A stretch of DNA of 64,000 nt from Mucor racemosus (GCA_027405735.1 JAPEHQ010000018.1:372001-436000); one strand, 5' to 3'. Counted from the first letter of the stretch, positions 11,432-23,300 are shown. Translations and numbers: made by a program. The notes: generated by a model not told the origin, from the sequence alone.

Positions 11432-11503
11432 GAGGCTACCAGGGGTCGAACCTGGAATCTCCTGATTCGTAGTCAGACGCCTTATCCATTGGGCCATAGC
11501 CCC
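11432..11503 (-). tRNA. tRNA-Arg (ACG)
   Basis: The reverse strand folds as a 72-nt tRNA. The acceptor stem is GGGGCTA paired with TAGCCTC (one G-T pair). The anticodon arm is TCTGA-CTACGAA-TCAGG with anticodon ACG, and the T arm is CCAGG-TTCGACC-CCTGG. A and B boxes are intact and there is no intron. Wobble A34 would be converted to inosine, so it reads CGU, CGC and CGA arginine codons. It stands alone, about 510 bp downstream of the SNX3 gene end. Confidence 0.95.
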
Positions 11504-12012
11504 TCAACTTGTTTATTAAATTTGTATGAAATATATAATAGAAAAATATTATAAAACATTTAATCACGTGATTGTCGGACTCTTTCCGATTATCTGCAAT
11601 GTATTATGATTGTTTCGGTGTTCTTATCATTGCAGGAACAATTGAATTGAATCTTTCATGGCGTCATAAAAGAACCAATTAGATGTTTAAAACAAAATGG
11701 TTTTTCATTTCGAGGAGAAAAGAGATGAATAAAGGAAAGATCACAGATAATATAAGCTAAAAAGATGGTATAATATGAAATAGTCCTGTAATCTACTGAA
11801 CATTATAAATCTCGGGCTATATTACCTCAAAGATACTTCTCAGCCAAATGCGTACACAAAATATAAACGAAATGTATATGAATTATAGCAATCTTTGAAA
11901 TGTTATGAATAATGCAAGTATTTCGGAAAGAAAAAGCAGCAATAATATTATTTTATACAGCAATTCAGTATTATATAACGATAAGATGTGGAGTCGTGAG
12001 GGGTAAATAGAA
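11504..12012. other. Spacer between tRNA-Arg and the SNX3 stop
   Basis: AT-rich spacer holding the SNX3 3' UTR on the minus strand and the upstream flank of the tRNA. No further feature seen. Confidence 0.5.
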
Positions 12013-12694
12013 TTAATAGTTGTAGTTATCACGAGAGAAATTGGGATCTTGAATAAAAGCGGCAAGCACTTTACTACCGGTTTGTAATAAAGGATGTCCG
12101 GCAACACTATAACACTATTTGTTAATATTCAAATCTATGTAAACGTATATTATCCCTAGGAAAACTTACATTTGTAAGAATCTCTCTAAACCCTCTCTAC
12201 GTTGCTCAATAACATCATCAGCAAATCTATTTGTGAAAACCTTTCCTGGTAAGGGAGGAATATTGACTCTTGTTGATTCACGTTCCAAGACATCTCTAAA
12301 CCATTCAAAATCACTGTATCTTCTACGAACTGCAGATTGCTTCAACTTGAAAGCCGGGATGTTTGTCTATAATACCTTTAAGTATATTGCGTTTTACCGA
12401 TATTTACACACAGAAACTTACTCTACAAAGAATCTCATAATCGGTATACATCTTACGACCAAAGCCTAAACAAGTTATTTTGAATCAATATCTTTCCACT
12501 AATATTTGCTTAGCAATAAAAAAAAAAAAAAAAAAAAAAAAATAAGTAAAATACAAACCATGTGTTTGAGGGTTTTTGACTTCAATCTCTAAAAAGTTCT
12601 CAGGAATACCATAACGCTCCTCGATTGTTTGGTCTCGGGTTGAAGCCCCAGTCATAGTTTGAAAAGACTGAAATTTATGTTGACCTGTTGACAT
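12013..12694 (-). CDS. SNX3: Sorting nexin-3 (PX-domain protein)
   Basis: Four exons on the minus strand: 12694..12559, 12465..12422, 12366..12170, 12106..12013; 156 aa, the usual size of SNX3/Grd19. The PX domain fills most of the protein. Visible PX features are the basic R-R-R-Y-S-D-F motif (phosphoinositide-binding arginine and the conserved YSDF), the proline loop IPPLPGK, and RFADD followed by [12 protein letters not shown]. The family binds PI3P on early endosomes and works with retromer in retrieval of cargo to the Golgi. No BAR domain is present, as expected for SNX3. The first intron contains a run of about 26 A/T. TRM1 lies upstream in the same orientation with its stop 174 bp before this start. 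Confidence 0.93.
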
Positions 12695-12868
12695 GCTCGT
12701 TATTTAATATAAAAAAATTAGAAACAGAAAGAAGAAAGAGGAAAAGAGAAAAAAGGAAAAAAAAGAGATTATGAAATGAAAAACAAAACTGGGATTTAAA
12801 AAACCCATTATTATATAGCAAAAACAACATCAATAAGAGACCATTTTGCTCGATTTATTGCAATTAAA

Positions 12869-14659
12869 TTAGAAAACTTGCTCATCAGTTTTTCTCTTTT
12901 GACCTGCTCTAGCTTTAGGACCCCAATTAGCAGTTGGGTTGACTTGATAACGCACTAGATGCTCTGATCTTGATTCGGCCATGGCCTTGGGATGCCTTGT
13001 GAAATTGACTTCAATTGTAGGCTCTTTAGCAAGAATAGCTCTTGCAGGTGAATTTTCTGGAATATTGTTCATGACTACAGGGTTTTTCTTTACCCAGGCT
13101 CTCATAATATCCCAGACAACAGGTGATGGCGCATCAGTTTTGATAGATTGTTTACCAGCATGAGATGCGGATACTTGATAGCCAGCATTTAAAATGGCAG
13201 AAAAGAGATCCAAAATGGGGATACTATTACAATGCACGGTTCCACATAATCTTGCTAATGTCCAGTAAAAGGGTACATGAATTTCTTCCTTGATGACAGA
13301 TAACATGCCTCTCATACGCTTGGCAGTACCGTAACTTGATTCATTATCTTGAACATGTTTCAACATTTTGGCTACAAATTCATCATCATGAATTTTATCA
13401 CCCCAAGTAGGGCCACCGATATGATGTGTGCTGTTACAACTTTCACAAAGGCTATTGACAGAAGGACCGGTAGCAGGAGTATGCTTCTCGGCACCATTGT
13501 CCTTTACACTCACCTTTCCGAGTGATTGTGTAGAATAAGCATGACAGCCTGAACATTCGTAAACAACGGCCATTTTGCTGGCGGATTTCTTGACTTCTTT
13601 GGGAGATGTATAAACACGCACAAATACTCGTAAATAAAAATCAATGCTACAAGAAACAAGAGGAACAATATGACGCTTATAGCGACCAGCTGAAGTTTGC
13701 AACATTTGTAATACTAAACGAAGAGCCATTTCATGAGGAAACATGTTTTTTAAAGGCATACCACCGTATTTACCGAAACTATTTCCAAATAAATTTAGCA
13801 ATGTGTCATTCCTTGGACAATTGTCTAACCTTACCAGGTTTCAGGATGCATAGAACCAGCAAGAATAGCAAGATCAGTACAAGTAACACATAATAAACCA
13901 CCTTCAGCAACAGCTTGAACAGCACCATCAACAAAAGGTGCAGCACTTCCATAAGGATCCAAATCAATCACATCAAACTTTTTATCAGTACCAACACAAT
14001 CATACATGACACGCATAGCATCGCCATGATTAGGCTTCACTAAATCCTCGGTCAATCCATTGTATTTGACATTACGCTTAATAGCTTCCATTGCATCTAA
14101 TTCGATATCGTTACAAACTACTTGCTTTAATTTAGGAATTTCTTTAGCATAACGAACGGATCTCAAACCACTAGCAGCAAGTGCTTCGAGAACTACGAAA
14201 TTATTGGAAGTTTTAGCATCATCCAAAGACTATTAACTGAATTAATTAATTTTGACAGGTTCACTGATTTTCTCTATCAAACCTTTTGAAGTTTTTCAAT
14301 GGATTCCTCATCTAAATATTGGTTTAAATAGTTTAATTACTGTTGCAAAATCCAAAAAACCGTCAGTTGTATATACCTTTGGCTTTTGCAAGCTTTTTCT
14401 CGATACGGTCAGCTTTTTCTTGGTTGTAAATCTCACTCCAAGTACGAATGGCAGCAATGGACATGTCACGATTGAATTGTTGGACAGGATTATAAAAAAC
14501 TTCATTTTTCTTTGGGAAAAGAATAGTAGCTTGCCCTTCAGTTACAGTATTATACTGTGTGATATCGATTTCTGGAGTGGCTGCAGACATGGTTCGTAGT
14601 GTGTTATATCTAATGGGGTAATTATGAATAAGACGAACTAAAGCTCTTTTCATATACAC
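12869..14659 (-). CDS. TRM1: tRNA (guanine26-N2)-dimethyltransferase
   Basis: Four exons: 14659..14377, 14311..14283 (29 nt), 14229..13835, 13778..12869; 538 aa. TRM1 makes m2,2G26 in cytosolic and mitochondrial tRNAs. The sequence shows the substrate-pocket segment [13 protein letters not shown], the SAM motif [14 protein letters not shown], the acidic motif VCNDIE and the catalytic DLDPYG. A C-terminal zinc-ribbon-like pair of C-x2-C motifs (CSGC...CESC) follows, then a basic tail GQKRKTDE. Two in-frame starts exist. The first gives a 23-residue basic, hydroxyl-poor extension like a mitochondrial presequence; the internal ATG (MSAATPE) would give the cytosolic/nuclear form. This agrees with the dual localisation known for yeast Trm1. 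Confidence 0.95.
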
Positions 14660-14730
14660 AATTAGAAAAACTTTTTTTTATTTATTGTAATTTTATGGTT
14701 TCTTGATTTCCCATCTCTTTTTGGACTGCT

Positions 14731-15293
14731 TTATCTATATAAAGAGCAGCATTTCTTGAATGCTTCCAATACCTCGGGATTTCTTGAACGTAAAGGTGCT
14801 GTAGCTAATGCAGTTGGGATATTTTCAGGTTGTTCAATCCATTTTTTGTATGGAACTTGATGTTCATTAAGAATTGTAGCTAATTTCTCTAAAGAACCTT
14901 CATTTTTGGTCTATATTTTAGGCTAATTAGAAGGGTTTAGTTGGTCTTATATGACATCAAATACCTCAAGTACTACTTTATGCATGTTGTCTAGATCTGA
15001 AAGGTATTCTTTTGTACTTTCATCTTCACGAGTGATGTGCAAGATTGCAGTAGAAGCATGGCAAGCTTGCGTCATAACACTTTTATTGCTTTGTATAAGT
15101 AAAACGATTTTTTTGTTAAATTTTGTTGATTTTTTTTTTTACCTGCCTGTTGGCCATTGAAGCTTCTATATAAATACAGTTTTTTTTTTAAATAAATGGT
15201 AATGGAAAAAAAAAAATCTAAACCATTCCATACCTTTGCAAGATCCTTTCGGACAACAATAAACATTGTTAAGGGTTCTACAACAGCAGCCAT
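14731..15293 (-). CDS. Peptidyl-tRNA hydrolase Pth2-type, PTRHD1-like
   Basis: Four exons: 15293..15234, 15162..15143 (20 nt, or 23 nt if the upstream AG at 15165 is used), 15079..14965, 14910..14731; 124-125 aa. The Pth2 fold is shown by FIVVRKDLAK, then WPTGSVMTQACHASTAIL (the conserved QACHA helix), then LEKLATILNEHQVPYKKWIE. The last segment is a shortened C-terminus typical of the PTRHD1 branch rather than canonical Pth2, which ends in GPA and a C-terminal strand. Pth2 enzymes release peptides from peptidyl-tRNA; activity of the PTRHD1 branch is uncertain. It is divergent from DAD3, sharing about 180 bp of promoter, and its stop lies 71 bp upstream of the TRM1 start. Confidence 0.85.
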
Positions 15294-15473
15294 AATCCTT
15301 TAAACCTGATTTGGTTCCTGTTGAAAAAATTGGCAAAAAGAAGACAAACGAAAATAAAAAAGCAAATACTGCACTAGTCACTAATAAAGTACATTCTTTT
15401 TAATTCGCGTCTGTGTTCCTCTCGCGTTCAAAAAGTCTTTCAACCTAAACAATATACCATTATCTCAAAAGCC

Positions 15474-15787
15474 ATGAGTACCTACGAAGAAGCTATCCTA
15501 TCAGAGTACCGATTGTTGGTAGATAACATAAACAAGGTTTCTTTTCTTTCTATTTTTAAATTCAATGAATGACATGTGTAATTAATAAATCAATTAAATA
15601 GCTTAGTGCATTAATCGAAAAAGTGAATGATCAAGAAGCTGGTCAAGTTCTCGAAAGAATGAGACAAGTAGAACAGAAAATGTCACTAGTGTATACCTTT
15701 CTTAAAGCATCTCGGTATTCACACAATCCAAACGAACAAGAAGAATCAACAACAAATCGACCTAGCTTTCAATCCATGGAAGAATAA
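15474..15787 (+). CDS. DAD3: DASH complex subunit Dad3-like
   Basis: Exons 15474..15536 and 15602..15787; intron 15537..15601; 82 aa. It is a short helical protein. The N-terminal EEAILSEYRLLVDNINK and the second helix VLERMRQVEQKMSLVYTFLK, followed by a short polar tail, match the two conserved blocks of Dad3 (E-V-L-x-K-Y near the N-terminus, then M-R-x-V/I-E-x-K-x-x-L-V-x-T-x-L-K). The DASH/Dam1 ring couples kinetochores to microtubules in fungi. The size agrees with yeast Dad3 (94 aa). It is divergent from the Pth2-type gene and convergent with the YABBY/HMG-like gene 140 bp downstream. Confidence 0.8.
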
Positions 15788-15926
15788 TTCTTATATGTAA
15801 TAAAACTCTGTAAATATGTAGACATCATGTAGTATTTAACATGTAAAAAAAAAATCTTATTTATTTATTTAAAAGTAACGTATTAACAAGAAGTATGAAG
15901 AAAGAAAGAGATTTTTGGAAATGAAT

Positions 15927-16574
15927 TTATTTCTCTTCAGCGGCCTCAGCCTTGTCCTCCTTCTTCTCTTCCTTCTTGTTCTTGGGGTTCTCAGAAGCTT
16001 TGCTCCAGTTTTGGGCCTAATAAAGGGGTGAAAAAAATTGTGTTAATTAAATCCCAGGTTATATAACGTATTATTTATGATATATTTACAGCCATCTTGA
16101 AAGCCTATTAATAAAAAGAATAAGAAATATTAGCGACTGTTTAATAATAATGATTTAACAATAAAATTTTTCTCTTTTTAAGAGAAAATATACACGCAAA
16201 GATAGAGCAAAAAAAAAAAACTTTCTTTTTCAAGGTAAAAAAAAAAAAAAGATTTCCATTCAACACATTGAAATGCGAAGAGGAGGTTGTCAATTAAAAA
16301 AAAAAAAAAAAAAAAAAAACTTACATCCTTGTGAGCAATACCAGCATTGGCTTCCTTAACCTTGGCAAGTTCAGTCTAATAAAAGCAGTTTTATTAACAT
16401 CAATTGATTACCAAACCCTTCCTAATTTACCTTCATGAACATGTTGTAAGGAGACATCTTCTTGGCTATATACAAAAAAAGACGTTTTTTTTTAGCGACA
16501 CGCTTTTTTTGGCGTAAAAGAAGTAAATCATAATAAAACTTACGAGACTTCTTTGTAATCTTCTCTTTGGCCAT
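15927..16574 (-). CDS. Small YABBY/HMG-box-like nuclear protein
   Basis: Five exons: 16574..16544, 16465..16431, 16375..16325, 16104..16090, 16016..15927; only 73 aa. Exon 4 is a 15-nt microexon encoding AFKMA. The core SPYNMFMKTELAKVKEAN, then HKDAFKMAAQNWSKA, is the short HMG-like helix pair known from plant YABBY C-termini and from small fungal proteins. A highly charged Lys/Glu tail follows. A DNA- or chromatin-binding role is inferred. Introns contain unusually long A/T homopolymers, one of about 24. Each splice junction keeps the frame, which supports the model. Confidence 0.8.
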
Positions 16575-18567
16575 TATGATAAAAGTTTATTTGGAGTTTT
16601 AGGATTTGATAAATGTAATTTTTATATAAAAAGGATTAGTTTTTTATGTAAAAGATTAACAAGTAAAAGGAAGATTATTATGAAAATTTCTCTTTTTTAA
16701 CCTTGCTATTTTGAAAAAAAAAATATAACTAATCTTTTTGCCACCAACTAGCATGTAGCCAATAATCTACGGCTTTTCCCAAAAAGCGAACCTAATTTCA
16801 ACAAAAGCCGTCAGCTTATTTACTTTCCAATGACATGGGAAGTTGGTTTATAATGCCACTAATGGGAATGATTACACTGCAATATTTTAGTGGCTTGAGA
16901 AATCAATCAACTTTCATTCCAAAATATACACAGTAATTCAGAAACATTATTATTGAAGCTTGTTATTAAAACGTGTTGAAAAGAAATGACTCAATTTGGC
17001 AGCAAAATGTTAAATCTTGAAAGCATTGCTTTGAAATGTGTTTGTCCCTAAGCATTGATAAGTGAACAAAGTGGTTCATCTCAAGCGTATTACATTCTTC
17101 TCCACAGCTACAATCGAGATAAACTACAATAGACCTTTTGAAACCTTGTTAATATAGAACATCTTCTTGAAGTGGTGTTTTTTGGGGCAATAATACAATT
17201 TTTTTTGCTCTCCGAGTTACGCCAAAGAAATATACCACACATCAAATATTTACTCAAAACAAAAAATATAATAATCTACGGTACCCCCTTTGAAACCATC
17301 CTTCAATTCGCTTAATAAAATTACATGAAAACAAAGCTTACTTATTCATGACTTGAGCCCACTTTGTTGATTTAATACCTATAAAATCACGTCAATTAAG
17401 CACAAGACAATAAACTGGATCCAAAGATTCAATATGGTGAAATTAACAAAATGGGATCACTTAAAGCACAACTGAGAAACTCTTTTATGCTAATTACAAC
17501 GTGATATTTCTCTTTGAAGCTGCATATTGGCGATTAACTCAAAGATATACTTCAAGACAACCTAAACGATTATAAACAGCTTCTCAGGAGACCAAGTCAC
17601 CTGCATACTTTATGCTAGCAATCGATAACATAGTTTTCTTTGCGTTTGGAACACACAAAAAATAAAGGAGCGGGAATTGAATTTGTTTTTAGTAGGTTAC
17701 AAAAAGGACCCGATTCGACATTTTTGAAGAAAAAAAATCTTTAGAGAATTTTTCAAGCATAATGGTACCAACAAAATACAAAAGCGCATTAATCAAATTT
17801 GTATTTTTCTGACAAGGGCTACAAATTGAATTTTTTTTTATATATATTTACTCACAAAATATTTCGCTACCTTGAATTATGTAAGATTTCAGTTTTTGGG
17901 AAAAAGTCAAAATATCTGGCCTGCAAACTCAAAATAAACACTACCAGCATAGAGATGGAACAATTTGAGCCTAATGTCTTAAATGACCATCTTAGTAAAA
18001 GGTCGCATTTTTCGACCGAAAAATTGAATTTTGTTAGAATCGAGATTTTGGATGAGGTATGGTAAGGCAAAAATCGAGTTGGAATCAAGATCAGAAAAAA
18101 ATTACAAGCATGTTTCAGAACGAATCTGTTGAGTAATAGCAATAGTTTGATAGCCTTTTGAGCGTTAAAAGTGGCCGCAAATCGACAAAACGAAGCTTCA
18201 AAAGTACTGATTTAGCCAATTTATGGCATTCATAACAAATTATACACACTTTTGAATAGCTTTTTATGTATTTAACACTCTGTTTTCATGTTTTTCGACA
18301 TTTATGACTTGGAGGGGGGGGGGAAACTACATAAATAAGTTTAATAAGGAAGGTTGCAGTACCAATTAAATAGGAAATCTTTAAATGACGCAAAATTTGG
18401 GGCCAGTTATATAGAAATGTGTGCCTTCACTCACTGCATGTGAGAAAAAAAAAAGCAGGCGAGAGTTTGATTCATATTAGAGTTACTTGTTTTAGTGCTT
18501 TGGCTAAACTTATCTTTCTTTAAATATTCTCCTCTCCACATTTATAACTTTAATCTCTTTTTTCATA
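16575..18567. other. Intergenic, nothing recognised
   Basis: About 2 kb without a credible gene. Overlapping short ORFs at 17799-18142 on both strands have no family signature. A G-run of 9 occurs near 18314. The final 100 bp would hold the promoter of the RING gene. Confidence 0.45.
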
Positions 18568-19983
18568 ATGGTGGAAGATTTGGACGTCGACCTAAGAACT
18601 ATTCGCTTTGTCGACACTGTAAATGACAATTTGGTATGCTGTATATGTCAGAATCCTTTCATTGACCCAGTCATATCTCGTTGTGGGTAAGCTTTATGGA
18701 TAATCATTATTTCAATGTTACCAGCTACTGATTTATTTCTATAATAGTCATACTTTTTGCCAACATTGTATATTCCAAGCAATAGAGGCATCACCCGTAT
18801 GTCCTATAGATAGAGCAGCACTTGATAAAAATGATTTTGAACCAGCAGTTAAGATTATTTGTAATATGGTGAATGAATTACTTGTTTATTGTCCTCGACA
18901 TGAACAAGGATGTCCTCATGTAGGACAACGACAATTTATCGAATCACATTTAAAAAATGATTGCGAATATACCATTGCACCATGTGAATTAGAAGAATGC
19001 AAAGAGCTTTTATTAAAGAAAGATTTACAAACTCATGCAGAAACTTGCAAGTATAGAATAATGGAATGCAATATGTGTAAAAAAAAGTTATGCGCTTTTG
19101 AACTCGAGGTGAGTAGTTTTGCTCTTGTATTATACATACAAATCATATTGATTTATAATTAATGTAGGACCATTATAACCTCTGTCCTTCAGAAATCATC
19201 ACTTGCCAGTACTGCGAAACTGCACGCCCGAGATCTGAACATGTTTCACATATCAATGAATGTCCTCAATTTAAAGTAAAGTGTACTTACGAAGAATTTG
19301 GATGTTCATGGTCAGATCAACGACGAAATTTAACAAATCATCTAACTGCATGTCCGTATGAATCTATCAAAACTTATTTGTATAAGCAACAACAATCAGA
19401 AAGGACACTTTTAACTGAATTACAACATGTGCATCGAGAGAATGAATCACTGAAAAGACAACAGTCTGAGTCACGACAGCATATTGAGACCCTTACGCAT
19501 CAATTAGATATGATGTTTCCCGGCCATTTTATGACAGATCCAGACATTCCAGACGAAGCACGCAATGAGTCAGTCATGTCGGAAAATCAACGCATGAATA
19601 ATGAATTGGAGACGTTATCTGCTAATATTGCATCTTTGGAACTAAAGCAAAATATGGCATTGATGACAGAAACATTTAGACTTCAAGAGGAATTACAAAG
19701 CCTACGAGCGATATGTCATGGACTACGAATGCAAATGCATTATATTATGATGGATCGCAAGACAGCTGCTACTAATAATGCTTCAGCAAGTAGCGCTGCT
19801 GGTGGTTCTGGAAGTAATTCCAGAGGTGGTACTGATACCAATGCGACAAACGCAATGAATAGAATGCGGACATGGCTAGGTATGCTTTATTATGAGATTG
19901 AAACTTTTCTTTATTGTTAACCCTTTTTTTATATCCATGTAGACCCTACTTCATCAGGTCCAAGGCAAGAAACCAAACTATAG
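18568..19983 (+). CDS. RING-finger E3 ligase with TRAF-type zinc fingers and coiled coil
   Basis: Exons 18568..18686, 18748..19108, 19168..19879, 19943..19983; 410 aa. A C3HC4 RING occupies about residues 24-62 (CCICQNPF...CGHTFCQHC...CPID) and spans the first intron. Several Cys/His-rich TRAF-type fingers follow (for example CPRHEQGCPHVG, then H-x4-C, and CTYEEFGCSWSDQRRNL). A coiled coil lies at about 230-340, then a Ser/Gly/Asn-rich linker. No MATH/TRAF-C domain is present. Proteins of this plan are ubiquitin ligases resembling TRAF and RNF41; the substrate is unknown. The tiny last exon encodes 13 residues. Confidence 0.88.
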
Positions 19984-20867
19984 AAGCAGTTTGCTTATAC
20001 TCTATTCTACTTATTTACAATCTAATTATCACTTCTAATCAAATACCCAATGAAATAAAGCATTATTTTCAATCAATTATCAAAAATATAGGGCATAACT
20101 TGTTAAAATGCACAAATAGTAGGACAACGCAATAGCATTCATAAAATTACTTAATAGTTGCTATTCTGTGAAGTTTTCATTCATATAGAATATTTTCTAA
20201 TTATTGACAACGGCTTTATAAACTGCAGGATTCATCCATGACCACTTGAAAATCGAACATCAACCGGAGTTATAAAACCGAAATAGTGAGCGATTCGAAG
20301 CGATTGATTTCAGAATAACATTGGAAAGGCCATGTTTTACTCAACCTTTAACGTCTTGAATTCAGAGAATAATATTAAAAATAGACATTGATCGCAAGGC
20401 TTTAGCTCAACAAAACTCTTCCAAAAAGTGTTTACAAAAATTCTTTAAAATCGCCGCTTTGTAGAACACACATAGCAGCACATTTCATGATGATGTACCA
20501 AGGTAAACTTTTCTCAAGTAGTCCAGCAGATGTACAGTGAGAACGGTAAATTTTGTCACTTTGAGAAAATTAAATGTCTGTAACCAAAAAATAAATATCA
20601 CTTTCCAAAAAATTAATGGCACTAACCCAAAAATGATTGTCCCTTTATGTCCAGAAATTTTGTCCTTTTGAAATAAAAGAAATGTCATAGTAAGTTAAAT
20701 CGAATTGACCTAAAAATGATATGTATTTTTTGACTTCAAAACGATTAGAATGGGGTTTTATTATAACATTGAATGATTTGTCGTTTAGAATGATTGGCAA
20801 AGTTGTATAAAGTTTCAGCAGGTATGACATTACATGCCTCAGCAATTCTGTAAAGAAAAAGCTTCAA
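19984..20867. other. Intergenic, nothing recognised
   Basis: AT-rich, only short shadow ORFs. It could contain an upstream exon of the orphan gene that follows, but none can be phased convincingly. Confidence 0.4.
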
Positions 20868-21469
20868 ATGCGTTTGTCAGAAGAAAGAAAAACAGTAGTT
20901 AGTATTGAAAGAAATAACATGATTACAAACGATGCTCAAACTACTGAAGCTGCAAATGAAGACGAAATGTTGGCGGGCAATGTATCACTAATGGCCGAAG
21001 ACATTAGAAAATTTGTGGGCCATCTCAACCGTTTAATACAATCATCACTTGTTTCTTCATCAAACAATGTACTAAAAATGGAGATGTTTCACGACAAGAT
21101 CAAGGATTTCATTTCTGTTATGGATCCAAATAGCGGATCAAGAATTCAAAGAAGGTGAGCATTATAATTTTACTTCTCAAAGTAAGATTACCATTTATTG
21201 AAAAACGGAATGACTACTAGGCATCATAAAGCACCTTCCCATAGACTAGCTGAACTTCCTGAAGAAACGAACAATCATGCTGAAGCTCAACCAAATGATA
21301 CTAGTTGTATTTCAAGCGAGGAGCACTTACAGGAAGATACAGGTATAAAGCACAATAAATTATTTTACTATTTTTTATTTTACCTTTTTTTTTCATCAAA
21401 TTAGCGACGTATTCGCAAAGATCACGATCCATTTTTTGTTTCTTTGATAAAGAAATTAGACTATTCTGA
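20868..21469 (+). CDS. Orphan hypothetical protein
   Basis: A three-exon model keeps frame: 20868..21154, 21221..21342, 21405..21469, giving 157 aa. I do not recognise the family. The first exon is predicted helical, with an acidic N-terminal half and a segment AEDIRKFVGHLNRLIQSS followed by a methionine-rich helix. The second exon is hydrophilic and His/Glu-rich, and the last is a short Arg/Phe-rich tail. It has no signal peptide or membrane segment. Three consistently phased GT-AG junctions argue for a real or only recently lost gene. An upstream exon may be missing, so the start is uncertain. Confidence 0.4.
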
Positions 21470-22645
21470 TAATCTCTGTAATGTGTCTTTATACGTCTAA
21501 GGAAAATGTCGCCAGTCCATACTAGATAGTTTCTAAAAGTCCAATTGTTGACAACATTGCTTGAAAAAAAAACTCATGATTCTTCACACTTGCTTTGATC
21601 TCGATTTTTTTGTTGAGGTACTCTTGTGGACACGACATTTCTGACAAAGGAGAAGGGGCATGAGGTGTACGTAGATTAAAACATCATCGACCATGTAACA
21701 ACAAATTGAATCCCCGCCACCAAGGTAACGTGATGTTTTCCTTTTAAAAAAAAAATATTTATTTTGCATATGAGGTGGATACTTTTCTATTCCTCCTAAT
21801 TGTCATTGCTCACAGAGATTATTCCGATAAAAAGGATAAAAGGGTAATCTTATACTGAAGGATTCCATTAAGGTATAACGTTACTCCATCTCTAGCTTAT
21901 ACCTGGGAGCTTGCCAGCTGTCCTTGGCTGAGACAAATCCTATCATGCAAGTGGTAAGATTACTTTTTAGTATCTTGTTGCTTCATCGTAGTAGCAAACA
22001 GGTGTAAGTAGTTTTGTTCATATGAATGAGTCCGAATAATCTAAACAGGTTGTATTTTATAAAATCATAAATGATAATGGAACAGTTTTTTTAAAAATGT
22101 ATATTTGTAGGAAAGCTTTTCGGTTAATCTAACAGCTATTGTGTTGGCGGAAGAACCTTGTTGTTTTCATAAAGGACAAGGAATCAAAAGATACCGTCTA
22201 GCTTTGCTTTTGTTAACTGGTTCCTCCTCCACTTTTGGGCAATTGTCATTGTTTCTCGTTAAGTACAGCAAGATGCCAATTTATCTACAATCTGCAAATC
22301 GGCATTGTTGTCCCTTCTACTACTATGACCATGGACTTTTTAGTTGTGTTGCTAGGCAAACTTCTGAATCGGTGTAGCTCCACTTAACTACAGTCATAAA
22401 TATGTACTTCTCAATACTAAATAGACAAAATATCTTTTTCCATTTCAGTTTGGTTGTTCATCTGAATTTAATTAGATATTGAATCAATAAATAAAAAGAT
22501 TCTGATACAACAATTAAAAACTCGTAGACCTTTTCAGCGCTATAACATTATCTATATTCTTGAATAGACATTGAGTATGTATAGTTTTAAAAATAAATAA
22601 AGAGTTTATGGCTTTTCTATTTCCAAAACGCAACTTGATCATCAT
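21470..22645. other. Intergenic, possible mobile-element remains
   Basis: Contains unassigned ORFs at 22141-22377 (+) and 21584-21769 (-) without recognisable domains. It lies immediately upstream of the dead transposase and may include its 5' part, but no terminal inverted repeat could be located. Confidence 0.35.
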
Positions 22646-23300
22646 TTGAGGAACAATATGCTTGTGACGATTAAGAAACCTACATTTGAGCCCGAAGCTA
22701 GAAACTCTGCTGATAACTTAGAGACGAGATATGAATGGTTTATGAAATGGAAAGATTCTGATGCAGATTTTACAAAAAAACTGTATCTTTATCGACGAAG
22801 CTGCGGATTCCATATAAATTTGAGAAATAATTGGGCCAGGGCAGATACTGAAATACCTGCCATAGTGAAGACAACTAAAACAAAGACCCCATCTCATACG
22901 ATCATTGAAGCTATACATGCATCTAGCGTCATTAATGTAGCGATAAAGAAACCACCGCCAAAAAAAAAAAAAGAAAAGCAGCAAAGGGCAAAAAACATAC
23001 TACATGTGAGTTTATTATAGAAGAACCAGCTACAGAGTATGTAGATGATAATAACGAGAGCAAATGCGCAAGATAGTTCAGAATCGATATCAAAAGGTAC
23101 AATAACTGCATACTTTATCAAATTCATGAATGTTCTGCCTGATATCTTGGATCTTAATGAAGATCTAAAAGGGAGTTATTTGGTGATGGATAACTGCACT
23201 ATACTTAAATCAAAACCGATGATGAGGAAAATCGAAAGTCGTAGCTATAAGCTGATGTAGCTGCCTCCATATTCGCCTGAATTAAAACACAATTTACCTT
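22646..23300 (+). pseudogene. Dead DDE transposase (IS630/Tc1-mariner type)
   Basis: Two coding fragments of one transposase. The first (22646-22990) includes GFHINLRNNWARADTE and the strand after the first catalytic Asp. That Asp itself (FIDEA) is now in the +1 frame, showing a frameshift near 22800. After a degraded Lys-rich stretch, the second (23045-23290) contains the second catalytic block YLVMDNCTILKSK and, after an in-frame TAG, the third block LPPYSPELK. Stops and frame changes mean it cannot be active. The sequence differs clearly from the Tc1-type transposase at 52050, so it is another family. No TIRs or target duplication were found, so the element is probably truncated. Confidence 0.75.

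Noticed and set aside
12515..12545. Long homopolymer A runs (also near 16297, 31201, 34511, 37808 and 49225) as retrotransposon poly-A tails
   Set aside because: Most lie inside introns or just upstream of genes with no adjoining element, so simple-sequence expansion is the better explanation; only the run at 31201 lies inside a repeat.
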